Assembly: GCA_014361195.1 (NCBI GenBank)
Contig: JACIWA010000009.1
Location: 1 to 54,436 of the forward strand
DNA length: 54,436 nt
Direction of reading: 5' to 3'
Source: Thermoplasmatales archaeon
Lineage (GTDB): Archaea; Thermoplasmatota; E2; UBA202; JdFR-43
Shown: positions 41,032-50,362 of the stretch, in pieces
Layout: every line of letters starts with the position of its first letter
Position numbering within the stretch: the stretch's first letter is position 1
The notes under the pieces: model-generated
The model's input: the letters and a program-made list of their open reading frames with translations, nothing else
What the model was told of the DNA's origin: nothing
Database searches by the model: none
Made by a program: the position numbers and the translations under genes

Positions 41032-43433
41032 AGTTGATAAGCCTGAGATTACACAATTTCAGAAAATTCAGAGATGTAGAGATAAATTTCCCGACAGGTT
41101 TGATAGGGCTTGTAGGAAATAATGGGGTTGGCAAATCAACAATAATAGAAGCAATAGGTTGGGCAATTTATGGGAGTAGGGCTTTGAGAAACAGGGATCA
41201 GAAGCAGATAAAGACGCAGTGGGCGCCCGCGGGCGAAGATTGCTGGGTGAATTTGAAGTTTGAGATGGGGGGGAATGTTTATGAGGTTACGAGAATAATG
41301 AGTGGAAGTGCTACAGATGCGAGGGTGAAGGTAAATGGAAGTATAATGGCCTCTTCTTCTGCGGGTGTTACTGAATTTCTTGAGAGAAAAATAGGTATGG
41401 ACTGCGAATCCTTTTATACATCTATATTTGCGAAACAGCAGGAATTGAATGCTCTTTCAAACAAGTCCTCCTCTGAAAGGAAGAAAAACATGCTCAAAAT
41501 GCTCAGAATTGATTTGCTTGATGACGCAATAAAGAAAGTGAGGGAAGATAGAAGAAATAAGCAGGAAATTTTGGAGTGGATGGAAAAAAATCTGCGGAGT
41601 TTGGATGATTTAAGGAAGAATCTGGAGGCAAATAAAAATAGATTGAATTTCCTTGTTAGCAAAAAAATGGAAGTTGAGAATGAATTAAAAAAGCTGAGTG
41701 AAGAGATTAAATTTTTGGAAGAAGAAAGAAGAAAGGAAAAGGAGAAGGCGGAGAAATTTAAAGAGCTTAACAATTCAAAAAAAATTCTTGAGGAAAGAAT
41801 TAAGAGCAAGTTTGAAATAAAAGAAGCAAAGTTAAAAGAAATAGAAGAAATTTTGAAAAAGAAAAAGGAGCACGAGGAGATTAAAAAATTTGCGGAGGAA
41901 TATGAGAGGATTTATATTATAAAGGAAAGCATGGACAGCATTTTGGAAAAATATATAGAAAAGAAGAAAATTGAGGATGAGTTATTTAGGAAAAATAGAG
42001 AAATTGAGGATTTTGAAAAAGAAATAAAAAAATTGGCAAAACAGCTTGAAGGAGAGGAAAAAATATTTGAGGAAATTGAGGAAATAGAAAAAATAATCAA
42101 TGAAATAAATAAGAAAAGAGAGAAATTGAGCATTGAAAGAAATGAGAAAAATGCGGAAATCAAGGAAAAGGAAAAAAGAAAGAAAAATCTTGAGAAAAAT
42201 TTAAAGGAATTGAAGGAAGCGGGTGAAGATAGCAATTGCCCAACTTGCGGCAGGCCGCTCAAAGAAAAATATAAAGAAATATTGGCAAATATTGAAAATG
42301 AAATAAATGAATATGAAGGAAGGATAAGGGAATTGGCGTTGCAGGTTTTAAAAATAGAGGAAGATTATAAAAAACTTGAAATGGAAAATAAAGAAAATGA
42401 ATTGAAAAAGAAAAAAATGGAAGAAACTTCAAGAAAAATTTCATCTTTAAGAGAAAAGATTAAATTTTTTGATGAGCAGAAAAATAGCAGGATAGAGGAA
42501 AGAAACAGGTTGCTTTTGAAAATAAAAGAATATGAAGGTATTCTGTTTGATGAAGAAGAATATAACAAAATATCAAAAAGGCTTAAGGAACTTCTTCCAA
42601 TAAAAAATAAATCTTCAATTCTTGAAAATGAAATAAAAAAGATACCTCAAATAGAGAAGGAAATAGAAGAGATAGAGAAAGATATTTCCCTCATCTCTTC
42701 CCAGATAAAAAATTTAACTGTAGAGATAGAAAAACTATCTTTTGATGAGAAAAAATATGCAAAAATTGAGGAGGATTATGAAATTGTTAGAAATAAAATG
42801 AAAGAGGCTGAGAAAGAGTTCATAAGGCTTGAAGGAGAGATAGAGAATGTTAAAAAAGAAATTGATAGAAACGAAAAGGATATAAAGGAAGAGGAGGAAA
42901 AAAGGGAAAAAATAAAAGTTTTAAGGAAAGAAATTGCGGGTCTTGAAATGCTTGCTGGAGATAGGGAAACTGGTTTGCTCAATGATTTCAAAAGATATTT
43001 AATTTCAAAAATCGGTCCAACGCTCTCGCTTTTTGCTTCTCAATTCTTCTCAAAATTTACTCAGGGAAAATATAAAGAGATTGAAATAGATGAGGACTAT
43101 AACATAGGAATCTATGATGGGGGAGAAAAATTTGATATAGAAAGATTTTCTGGCGGGGAAAAAGATATAGCCAACCTTTCTTTAAGGCTTGCAATTTCTC
43201 AATTGATTAGCCAGAGAAGCGATGTGTCTTTAAATCTTATTGCACTTGATGAGATATTTGGTTCTCAGGACAGGGAAAGGAGGAAAAGTATTTTAAATGC
43301 ACTCGCGGAGTTAAGAGATCAGTTCTCCCAGATAATCCTTATTACGCATATCGATGATATAAAGGAATCCCTTGAAAATATAATAAAAATATATGAAAAT
43401 GAGGATGGCTCTTCAAGAATAGAGATTGAATAG
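41028..43433 (+). CDS. rad50: DNA double-strand break repair ATPase Rad50
   Basis: SMC-like ATPase partner of Mre11. The N-terminal lobe has Walker A GNNGVGKSTIIEAIGW and the Q-loop region. Two long coiled-coil arms flank a zinc hook (NCPTCGRPL, Cys ~404 and ~407). The C-terminal lobe has the signature FSGGEKDIANLSLRLA and Walker B LIALDEIFGSQD. At 801 residues it is a short-armed archaeal Rad50. The start is TTG at 41028, overlapping the mre11 stop. Confidence 0.96.
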   Translation: MKLISLRLHNFRKFRDVEINFPTGLIGLVGNNGVGKSTIIEAIGWAIYGSRALRNRDQKQIKTQWAPAGEDCWVNLKFEMGGNVYEVTRIMSGSATDARVKVNGSIMASSSAGVTEFLERKIGMDCESFYTSIFAKQQELNALSNKSSSERKKNMLKMLRIDLLDDAIKKVREDRRNKQEILEWMEKNLRSLDDLRKNLEANKNRLNFLVSKKMEVENELKKLSEEIKFLEEERRKEKEKAEKFKELNNSKKILEERIKSKFEIKEAKLKEIEEILKKKKEHEEIKKFAEEYERIYIIKESMDSILEKYIEKKKIEDELFRKNREIEDFEKEIKKLAKQLEGEEKIFEEIEEIEKIINEINKKREKLSIERNEKNAEIKEKEKRKKNLEKNLKELKEAGEDSNCPTCGRPLKEKYKEILANIENEINEYEGRIRELALQVLKIEEDYKKLEMENKENELKKKKMEETSRKISSLREKIKFFDEQKNSRIEERNRLLLKIKEYEGILFDEEEYNKISKRLKELLPIKNKSSILENEIKKIPQIEKEIEEIEKDISLISSQIKNLTVEIEKLSFDEKKYAKIEEDYEIVRNKMKEAEKEFIRLEGEIENVKKEIDRNEKDIKEEEEKREKIKVLRKEIAGLEMLAGDRETGLLNDFKRYLISKIGPTLSLFASQFFSKFTQGKYKEIEIDEDYNIGIYDGGEKFDIERFSGGEKDIANLSLRLAISQLISQRSDVSLNLIALDEIFGSQDRERRKSILNALAELRDQFSQIILITHIDDIKESLENIIKIYENEDGSSRIEIE

Positions 43434-43462
43434 CTAAAGATGAAGTAGGTATGGATGGAAAG

Positions 43463-45550
43463 CTAAAATATTGAAAACTTTATGATAAAAGCAGCAAAAA
43501 CTATCGCCACCATACTCATCAGCTTTATTAAAATGTTCAGCGATGGTCCAGAAGTATCCTTCAATGGATCACCAACAGTATCCCCAATCACCGCCGCTTT
43601 ATGTTGCGAGGAGCCCTTTCCGCCAAAAGCCCCATCTTCTATGTATTTTTTCGCATTATCCCAGGCTCCGCCGGTATTTGCCATGAATATTGCAAGCATA
43701 AAACCACTTAGAAGAGAAGATAAAAGAAGACCAGCGAGCGCTTCCGCTCCAAGGAAGAGGCCAACAACAATTGGTGCAATTATTGCAAGTAAGGCGGGCA
43801 GAATCATTTCTTTCTGTGCCGCTTTTGTTGTTATATCAACGCATTTTCCATAATCAGGCTCCGCATTTTCGCTGAAAATCTTCTTAAATTGCGCCCTTAC
43901 CTCTTCAACTATTTTTCCTGCAGCCCTTCCCACCGCATTTAGGGTTAAAGAGCAGAAAAGGAACGGAAGCATTGTTCCGATGAGCATGCCCGCAATAATT
44001 TTTGGATTGAGCAGATTCAATTCAAAACCTCCTTTTATTTCTGAAACTCTATCGCTATAGGCAGCAATTAATGCCAAAGCGGTTAGTGCTGCTGAACCGA
44101 TTGCAAATCCTTTTCCTGTTGCAGCGGTTGTGTTTCCTAATGCATCAAGTGCATCTGTTCTTTTTCTTACCTCTGGCTTTTGATGGGTGAATTCTGCAAT
44201 ACCTCCCGCATTGTCCGCAATTGGGCCATATGCATCTGATGCCAGAGTTATGCCCAGGGTTGAGAGCATTCCAACCGCAGAAAGCCCCACTCCATATATC
44301 CCTATCGCTGGCTCTCCTTTCCAGGATAAAAAGTAGCTGGAAATTGTTGCTATTGCAACAACAATTGCTGGCAAGAAAGTGCTTAACATTCCTGTTGCCA
44401 TTCCTGAAAGAATTACAGTTGCAGAGCCAGTGTTGGAAGAGGAGGCAATTTCCTTTGTTGGTTTATAGTTTGCGGATGTGAAATATTCCGTATTCAGCCC
44501 GATTATGACGCCCGCAATTAATCCAGATAGCACCGCAAAATATATTCCAATATATTCTTTTCCTAAGATAAAATGAATCGCAAAAAAAGAAAGAATCGCA
44601 ATTAAGATGGCGCTTGTTATTATACCCTTCCTTAAGCTTTTTAGCAAAACCGCATAACTTGCTTCTCCTTTGCTCCTTACCAAAAATATGCCAAAAATAG
44701 AGCAAATCACGCCTAGCACCGCTATAATCATTGGAATTGTAACCGCTTGTAAAGCCAGTCCTTTTCCATAGAAAGCTGCTGTTGCAAGAGCCATTGTTGC
44801 AATAATAGAGCCCGCATAGGATTCGTATAAATCCGCTCCCATGCCAGCAACATCTCCAACATTATCTCCAACCCAATCCGCAATAACCGCTGGATTTCTA
44901 GGATCATCTTCTGGTATGCCCGCTTCAACCTTCCCAACCAAATCCGCTCCAACATCTGCAGCCTTTGTATAAATTCCACCCCCAACTCTTGCAAAGAGAG
45001 CAACCGAGCTCGCTCCCAGACCAAAAGTAATCATTGTACTTGTTATATTTTTTATAGTCTCCTCTGATCCAAGTCCCTGCATGCCATAATACCATTTCAG
45101 GAAGTAAAACCAAACGCTTAAATCCAAGAGGGCAAATCCAACGACCACCAGTCCCATCACCGCCCCGCTCCTGAAGGCAATTTTTAAGCCAGCATCCAAA
45201 CTTTTCTTTGCCCCGTTAGCGGTTCTTGCATTACTTTTTGTTGCTATTGTCATTCCTATATATCCACATAATGCGGAAAAAAAGCCTCCCGTTAGAAAAG
45301 CAAATGGCACAAAAGGAGTTAGCAAACCACTTAAAGAAAGTATTGCAATAATTACCACCATCACTGCAAAAAATAAGGATATTGTTTTATACTGCCTTTT
45401 TAAAAATGCCTTCGCTCCTTTTCTAATAGCCATAGATATTTTCTTCATTTCTTCAGTTCCTTCATCTTCTTTTAAAACTCTTATTGTTAAATAACCCGCA
45501 AATGCAAGAGCCAGCGCACTTCCTATAGGAACAAATAAGGTTGAATCCAT
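43463..45550 (-). CDS. hppA: Membrane-bound ion-pumping pyrophosphatase
   Basis: Couples PPi hydrolysis to H+ or Na+ export. About 16 membrane segments in 695 residues. The PPi-binding signature [18 protein letters not shown] is followed by [15 protein letters not shown] and, near the C-terminus, [15 protein letters not shown]. The segment [10 protein letters not shown] has Ala where K+-independent enzymes have Lys, so this is the K+-dependent type, the group that includes all known Na+ pumps. The ion pumped cannot be fixed by reading alone. It is divergent from the A-ATPase cluster. Confidence 0.96.
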   Translation of the reverse strand: MDSTLFVPIGSALALAFAGYLTIRVLKEDEGTEEMKKISMAIRKGAKAFLKRQYKTISLFFAVMVVIIAILSLSGLLTPFVPFAFLTGGFFSALCGYIGMTIATKSNARTANGAKKSLDAGLKIAFRSGAVMGLVVVGFALLDLSVWFYFLKWYYGMQGLGSEETIKNITSTMITFGLGASSVALFARVGGGIYTKAADVGADLVGKVEAGIPEDDPRNPAVIADWVGDNVGDVAGMGADLYESYAGSIIATMALATAAFYGKGLALQAVTIPMIIAVLGVICSIFGIFLVRSKGEASYAVLLKSLRKGIITSAILIAILSFFAIHFILGKEYIGIYFAVLSGLIAGVIIGLNTEYFTSANYKPTKEIASSSNTGSATVILSGMATGMLSTFLPAIVVAIATISSYFLSWKGEPAIGIYGVGLSAVGMLSTLGITLASDAYGPIADNAGGIAEFTHQKPEVRKRTDALDALGNTTAATGKGFAIGSAALTALALIAAYSDRVSEIKGGFELNLLNPKIIAGMLIGTMLPFLFCSLTLNAVGRAAGKIVEEVRAQFKKIFSENAEPDYGKCVDITTKAAQKEMILPALLAIIAPIVVGLFLGAEALAGLLLSSLLSGFMLAIFMANTGGAWDNAKKYIEDGAFGGKGSSQHKAAVIGDTVGDPLKDTSGPSLNILIKLMSMVAIVFAAFIIKFSIF

Positions 45551-45576
45551 ATTAATCGTGCAAGATATTTTAAAAA

Positions 45577-45586
45577 TATATTTAAA
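45577..45586 (-). promoter_or_regulatory. TATA-like element for hppA
   Basis: On the minus strand tttaaatata lies about 31 nt before the hppA ATG at 45550, consistent with a very short 5' leader. Confidence 0.4.
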
Positions 45587-45677
45587 GTTTGGGGAAATAT
45601 AGATGGAAGATTTTTAGAAGGAATTTGAAAAAGCTTTGGCTTTCAATTAAATCTTTGGCCAAAAATTTCTTCAAAAA

Positions 45678-45687
45678 TTTATATATT
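45678..45687 (+). promoter_or_regulatory. TATA-like element for the A-ATPase operon
   Basis: tttatatatt is centred about 28 nt before ATG 45711, consistent with leaderless initiation of the ATPase transcript. Confidence 0.5.
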
Positions 45688-45710
45688 AGTTCATAATAAC
45701 CTTTTTGAGA

Positions 45711-46022
45711 ATGATAGAAGAAATTGAAAAGCTTAAGAAATTGGAAGAAGATGGTATTAAAAGGATAGAAGAAGCAAAGCAAGAAGCGGAGTGGATTTTG
45801 AAAAAAGCAAGGGAAAAGGGGGGAAAGGAAAAAGAAAAAATAATTGAGGAAGCGAAAAATAAAGCGAAAAAAATTATAAAAGAGGCGATAGAGAAATTTG
45901 AAAGGGAGGCAAATGAAATAGATAAAGAAGGGCGGAAGGAGGCGGAGAGAATAAAGGAAAAATATAAGGAAAAGATAGGCTCGGTGGCGGAGGAAATTTT
46001 CGAGGAGTTGATAAGTTGGTAG
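45711..46022 (+). CDS. ahaH: A-type ATP synthase subunit H (peripheral stalk)
   Basis: A 103-residue, almost wholly helical, highly charged protein with coiled-coil pattern (EAKQEAEWILKKAREKGGKE, EKYKEKIGSVAEEIFEEL). It matches the small stalk subunit H/G that pairs with subunit E and is first in many archaeal ATPase operons. ATG 45711 is chosen from TATA spacing; TTG 45705 is an alternative. It overlaps atpI by 7 nt. Confidence 0.88.
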   Translation: MIEEIEKLKKLEEDGIKRIEEAKQEAEWILKKAREKGGKEKEKIIEEAKNKAKKIIKEAIEKFEREANEIDKEGRKEAERIKEKYKEKIGSVAEEIFEELISW

Positions 46023-47968
46023 TACCAGCTAGAATGAGCAAGGTAAATATACTGATTCAGAAAAGCAATAGTAATGATTTAATTAAAAGATTACATGAGG
46101 AAGGATTGTTAGAAATTGAAAGAACAAGTAGCTTGGATATTTCAGAGGAAAGAATGCATCCAGATGTTGAGATTTTTGCAAAATATGATCTTCGCCTCAG
46201 TAGAATAATTGAAATATTAAAAAATTATCATAAGGAAAAAAGGAAAATTTTTTCCTCAGATTTTGAGAAAAAAAAGGTTAGAAAGAAAAGCGAGGAAGAA
46301 AAAATAAGGGAAGCAGAGAAAATTCTTTCAGAAATAGAAAATGAAGTTTTGCTAAAGGAAAATGAGATAAAGGAGCTGGAAGGAGAAATTTTCGAGCTTG
46401 AAGAGAGAATAAAAAAGCTTGAATATTTAGCTTACTTCAATATAGATATCTCTTGGCTAAAAAAGTCAAAATATATTATAGTTAAATGCGGTTTATGCAC
46501 TGATATAAATTCATTAAAAGTAAGCGATGAAATATATTTTGAATATAAAAAAATAGGAAAAAAGAAGGAAAACCTATGGGTTGTGCTTATAGTTGCTCAT
46601 TCCTCTCTTGAAAAGGAAATTTCTCAGATCAAGAATTTTGAAGAAATATATATTGAGGGAGAAGGTAGAGTTTCTGAAGTTATAAAAAATATAAGAAATG
46701 AAATTGAGGAAAAAAAGAGGAAAAGAAAGGAAATTGAGGAATGGTTATCGAATCTTTATAAAGAAAAAAAGTTAGATTTGATGGCAATAAAAGAAGAAAT
46801 AGAGATTGAAAAGGAAAGAAAAGAAATATATGAAAAATTCTGGAAAACAAATTATACATATCTTATAGAAGGATGGTGCTTATCTGAAAATTCAGAAAAA
46901 GTTAAAAAAATTGTTGAAGAAGTTACGGAGGGAAATTCCTATGTGGAAATAGAGGAATTTAGCAGAGATAGCGAGAAGCCACCTGTACATCTTAAAAATC
47001 CAAGATGGGCAAAGACTTTTGAAATGCTCCTTGAATTTTTTGCGGTGCCAAGATATAATGAGATAAATCCAACCATATTTATAGGAATTTCATTTATAAT
47101 ATTCTTTTCCTTAATGCTCGGCGACGCGGGCTATGGACTTGTTATGTTTCTGCTCTCAATTTTTGCTTATATAAAATTCAAGAAAAGTGAGGCCATAAGA
47201 AGTTGGGCGGTTGTTGGAATTTTACTCGGGCTGGGGAATATAATAAATGGCTTAATATTCAATAGCTTTTTTGGAGATTTTATACCCCGCTACATATATA
47301 AAGATGCAACAAAGTTGCTCTACAGCGCAAATATTTTTGGAATAAGCTTGCCAATAGATGCAATCCATAAACCAATTCTCATCTTATCAATAACATTGAT
47401 AATTGGATTAATTCATCTGAACTTAGGGCTGATTTTAGGAATGTATCAAAACATAATAAGGGGTAACAAAAAGAAGATTTTTGAAGAGCAAATATCCTTT
47501 ATTATGCTTGAAATTGGAGCAGGAATGCTTATAGGAGAGAGAATACTTCACCTGTGGCATATAGAAGGGGTTATGTTATATCTTTCCTTTATTTTTGTTT
47601 TAATTGGTTTGATTTTTATATTCAAAAGGAAAGGCCCGATGGGATTTTTTGATATAACAGGATTTATGGGTGATTGGCTTTCATATTCAAGAATACTCGC
47701 ACTCGGATTGGCTACAACTGGAATGGCAATGACAATAAACATATTCGGACAAATTATTCCAACAATATTATCTCTTATAGGAGCTATTTTGGCTCCTGTT
47801 GTTCTTATAATAGCACATTTCGCAAACATTATTTTGCAATCTCTTGGAGCGGGAATACACAGCTTGCGCCTTCAGTATGTTGAATTTTTCAATAGATTTT
47901 ACGAAGGAGGGGGTAAAAAATTTATACCTTTCCGTATTAAGAGGAAATATACGGAGGAAATAACATGA
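46016..47968 (+). CDS. atpI: A-type ATP synthase subunit I (a-subunit)
   Basis: The stator channel subunit. A cytoplasmic N-terminal half (~1-345) with coiled coils is followed by about seven membrane helices. Conserved regions are PVHLKNPRWAKTFEMLLEFF, MLGDAGYGLVMFLLS, FGISLPIDAIHKP, and the key Arg-bearing helix in GDWLSYSRILALGLATTG. The C-terminal HSLRLQYVEFFNRFYEGGG is also typical. The start is TTG 46016. It overlaps atpK by 4 nt. Confidence 0.95.
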   Translation: MVVPARMSKVNILIQKSNSNDLIKRLHEEGLLEIERTSSLDISEERMHPDVEIFAKYDLRLSRIIEILKNYHKEKRKIFSSDFEKKKVRKKSEEEKIREAEKILSEIENEVLLKENEIKELEGEIFELEERIKKLEYLAYFNIDISWLKKSKYIIVKCGLCTDINSLKVSDEIYFEYKKIGKKKENLWVVLIVAHSSLEKEISQIKNFEEIYIEGEGRVSEVIKNIRNEIEEKKRKRKEIEEWLSNLYKEKKLDLMAIKEEIEIEKERKEIYEKFWKTNYTYLIEGWCLSENSEKVKKIVEEVTEGNSYVEIEEFSRDSEKPPVHLKNPRWAKTFEMLLEFFAVPRYNEINPTIFIGISFIIFFSLMLGDAGYGLVMFLLSIFAYIKFKKSEAIRSWAVVGILLGLGNIINGLIFNSFFGDFIPRYIYKDATKLLYSANIFGISLPIDAIHKPILILSITLIIGLIHLNLGLILGMYQNIIRGNKKKIFEEQISFIMLEIGAGMLIGERILHLWHIEGVMLYLSFIFVLIGLIFIFKRKGPMGFFDITGFMGDWLSYSRILALGLATTGMAMTINIFGQIIPTILSLIGAILAPVVLIIAHFANIILQSLGAGIHSLRLQYVEFFNRFYEGGGKKFIPFRIKRKYTEEIT

Positions 47969-48510
47969 AAATGAAATGGAAAATGCTGGCGGTTTGCGGG
48001 ATGTTTTTGTTAGCGACACCTTTTGCAATGGCTGCAAGCGATGATGAAATAAGGAGCGAAATAATAATTGGATGCATGTTAGCTGCATCAATAACAGGGA
48101 TAGCATCCGCAATAGGCCTCGCATTAACAGGCGTGTCTGCGGTTGGGGTGGTTGCGGAGAAGCCTGAGCTATTTGGAAAAACCCTTATACTTCAACTCCT
48201 TCCAATGACTCAATCAATTTATGGTTTGCTCACCGCGATATTGCTTATGATGGGTGGCGGGCTCCTGGGCGGAGGAGGAGCGCTTACTCCATTAATGGGG
48301 AGAGGAGCGATATTTATAGGAATGGTAGTAGGCTTCACAGGGCTATCTGCTATTATGCAGGGAATGATTGCATCCTCAGCTATTGCTGGCACCGCAAGAA
48401 ATCCAGGCATAACCGCTCGCGGTATAATGTATGCTGCAACAGCGGAAACGATGGCGATATTTGGTTTGCTTGTTGCAATTCTGCTCATGACTGGAATAGG
48501 TTTTCTATGA
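47965..48510 (+). CDS. atpK: A-type ATP synthase subunit K (rotor, double hairpin)
   Basis: The c-ring proteolipid: a cleavable or extra N-terminal hydrophobic segment (1-~24) and two helical hairpins. Only the second hairpin has the ion-carrying Glu161 (ATAETMAIFG); the first has LPMTQSIYG. By alignment with Enterococcus hirae NtpK, the Na+ ligands Leu61, Thr64, Gln65, Gln110 and Glu139 correspond to Leu79, Thr82, Gln83, Gln132 and Glu161. All are conserved, as is Tyr86. This points to a Na+-binding ring with one ion site per 181-residue protomer. It is coupled by ATGA overlaps on both sides. Confidence 0.95.
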   Translation: MKMKWKMLAVCGMFLLATPFAMAASDDEIRSEIIIGCMLAASITGIASAIGLALTGVSAVGVVAEKPELFGKTLILQLLPMTQSIYGLLTAILLMMGGGLLGGGGALTPLMGRGAIFIGMVVGFTGLSAIMQGMIASSAIAGTARNPGITARGIMYAATAETMAIFGLLVAILLMTGIGFL

Positions 48511-49070
48511 CGCTCGAAAAACTGATGGAAAGAATAAAGGAGGAAGTAGACAGGGAGATAGAGGAAATAATTTTGCATGCGGAGGAAGAAGCAAAGAGAA
48601 TAATAGAGGAAGAAAGGGAAAAAGGGATGGAGGAGGCAAAGATAATTGAAATAAATGCAAACAAGGAAATAGAAAGAGAAAGGGAGAAAATTTTGGCAAA
48701 TGCAAGAAGAATTGCAAGGACGCATATAACAGATGCAAAAGAAGAAATAATTCAGGAATGCATGAAAGAAATTGTTGAGAAGCTGAAAAATTTAGATGGG
48801 AAAAGGTATAGCAGATTTGTTGAAAAAAATGTTGAAAATGCAATGAAGGAGATAAAGGATGGCTATATGCTTTTTACAAGGGGTGAGGATTTAAAAATTG
48901 CAAAGAAAATGGGAATTGAGGCAAGAGAAAAAATAAACGGGATTGGAGGAGTTATATTGAGGAGCAAGGATGGAAAGAAGGAAATAGATTTGACATTTGA
49001 CTTCTTGATAGAAAAGAATAGGGAAAATATAAGAATAAAGATAGCAAAGAAGTTATTTGGTGAAAAATGA
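48507..49070 (+). CDS. atpE: A-type ATP synthase subunit E (peripheral stalk)
   Basis: A 187-residue protein: a long charged N-terminal helix (~1-95, with ILHAEEEAKRIIEEEREKG) that pairs with subunit H, then a small alpha/beta head (RYSRFVEKNVENAM, GGVILRSKDGKKEIDLTFD) that binds the top of the catalytic head. Length and position between K and C fit. The ATG overlaps the atpK stop (ATGA). Confidence 0.92.
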   Translation: MTLEKLMERIKEEVDREIEEIILHAEEEAKRIIEEEREKGMEEAKIIEINANKEIEREREKILANARRIARTHITDAKEEIIQECMKEIVEKLKNLDGKRYSRFVEKNVENAMKEIKDGYMLFTRGEDLKIAKKMGIEAREKINGIGGVILRSKDGKKEIDLTFDFLIEKNRENIRIKIAKKLFGEK

Positions 49071-50086
49071 TTCTTGAGCTATTTATAGCAATATTGGGCA
49101 TCAGCATCGCTATAAGTTTATTTCCTTCTCTTTTCGTTCTTGCAAAATTTTCATATGCAAATGCAAAATTTAGTGCAATTGAACCAGTTTTTTTAAAGGA
49201 AAGAGAAATTGAAAGATTGCTTGGTTGCAAAAATGTTGAAGAATTTAAAAATAGCATTGTGAGCAAAGATTTTATTTTATATGGAGAAAATGCGAGAGAG
49301 ATTCAAGAAAGCATTGATGAAAGCTACCTTAAAATAATAATTATGGCAATGAATGATTCTCCTAAAAGTGTCAGAAAATTCTACAGGATATGGCTTAAAA
49401 GAGCGGAAATAGAAAAGCTTAAATACGCTATTAGGAAAAAGATGGGTGGAGAGGAATTTGAAGTAAAGGTTTTTGATGAAGAAATAAAGGAAATTATAGA
49501 AGATTTAAAAAAAGGAGAAGGAGAAAAATTAAAAAATGTTTTTAATGTTTCTCTTGAAATGCCTTTTGAGGAGATAGAGAGGGAAATAGATAAAAAAATT
49601 ATAAATGAATTGCTTGAATTGGAACTTCCGAGGCATTCAAGGAAGGCAAAAAATAAATTTGTAAGGATAATGATAGATATAATGAATATAAAGGCCATTT
49701 TAAGGGGAAAATATTACGGGCTCATAGATATAGAAAAAAATATAATTCCACATGGCTGGGAGCTGGCAAAATGGCAAATAGAAAGGCTGATAAAAATAGA
49801 TTCAATATCGGAAATAATCTCTCTCATGGAAGGAACTTCTTATTACCCTCCTCTGAAAGAAGCAATTGTCGATTTTGAAAGAGAAGGTGTAACCGCTTTT
49901 GAAAGAGCCCTTGATAAGCATTTAATAAATATTTCAAATTTGATAGCAAATGAAAATCCCCTTGCAATCGGTCCGGGGATAAGATTTTTAATTGAAAAAG
50001 AATATGAGGTAAGAAACCTTAAGGCAATTGTAAAAGGAATAGAAGAGAAAATGGCGGAGCTCGCCAGGCGGATGGTGATTGCTTGA
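49067..50086 (+). CDS. atpC: A-type ATP synthase subunit C (central socket)
   Basis: A 339-residue, mostly helical subunit of the V-type d/C family that links the rotor ring to the central stalk. Seen: a hydrophobic N-terminus, YANAKFSAIEP, a repeated three-part layout with conserved RIMIDIMNIKAILRGKYYG and the C-terminal EYEVRNLKAIVKGIEEK, the family hallmark. It overlaps atpE (ATGA) and atpF (TTGA) by 4 nt each. Confidence 0.93.
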   Translation: MILELFIAILGISIAISLFPSLFVLAKFSYANAKFSAIEPVFLKEREIERLLGCKNVEEFKNSIVSKDFILYGENAREIQESIDESYLKIIIMAMNDSPKSVRKFYRIWLKRAEIEKLKYAIRKKMGGEEFEVKVFDEEIKEIIEDLKKGEGEKLKNVFNVSLEMPFEEIEREIDKKIINELLELELPRHSRKAKNKFVRIMIDIMNIKAILRGKYYGLIDIEKNIIPHGWELAKWQIERLIKIDSISEIISLMEGTSYYPPLKEAIVDFEREGVTAFERALDKHLINISNLIANENPLAIGPGIRFLIEKEYEVRNLKAIVKGIEEKMAELARRMVIA

Positions 50087-50361
50087 AAATATTTGCAATG
50101 GCGGATGGCGGAATTGCGGAATTGCTCAGGATGGCGGGCGCAAATATTTGTAGCTGTAAAGAGTTTGATGAGGTTGTGAGAAGAAAAGATGCTGGATTGC
50201 TTATCATTTCAGAAAAATTTGTTGATGAACTAAAGGATAAAATATTAATGCATCGCCTGCAGGGTAATGCACCTTTTATTATAGAAATTTCTGGGAAGGA
50301 AAAAGTTGGGGAGGATTCAATAAAAAAGATTATTGTAAGAGCGGTTGGAGTGGAGGTATAA
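50083..50361 (+). CDS. atpF: A-type ATP synthase subunit F (central stalk)
   Basis: A 92-residue Rossmann-like subunit. [17 protein letters not shown] and [10 protein letters not shown] are conserved; the N-terminal strand KIFAMADG is shortened. F binds the central shaft and is thought to modulate activity. The start is TTG 50083 overlapping the atpC stop. Confidence 0.9.
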   Translation: MKIFAMADGGIAELLRMAGANICSCKEFDEVVRRKDAGLLIISEKFVDELKDKILMHRLQGNAPFIIEISGKEKVGEDSIKKIIVRAVGVEV

Positions 50362-50362
50362 A

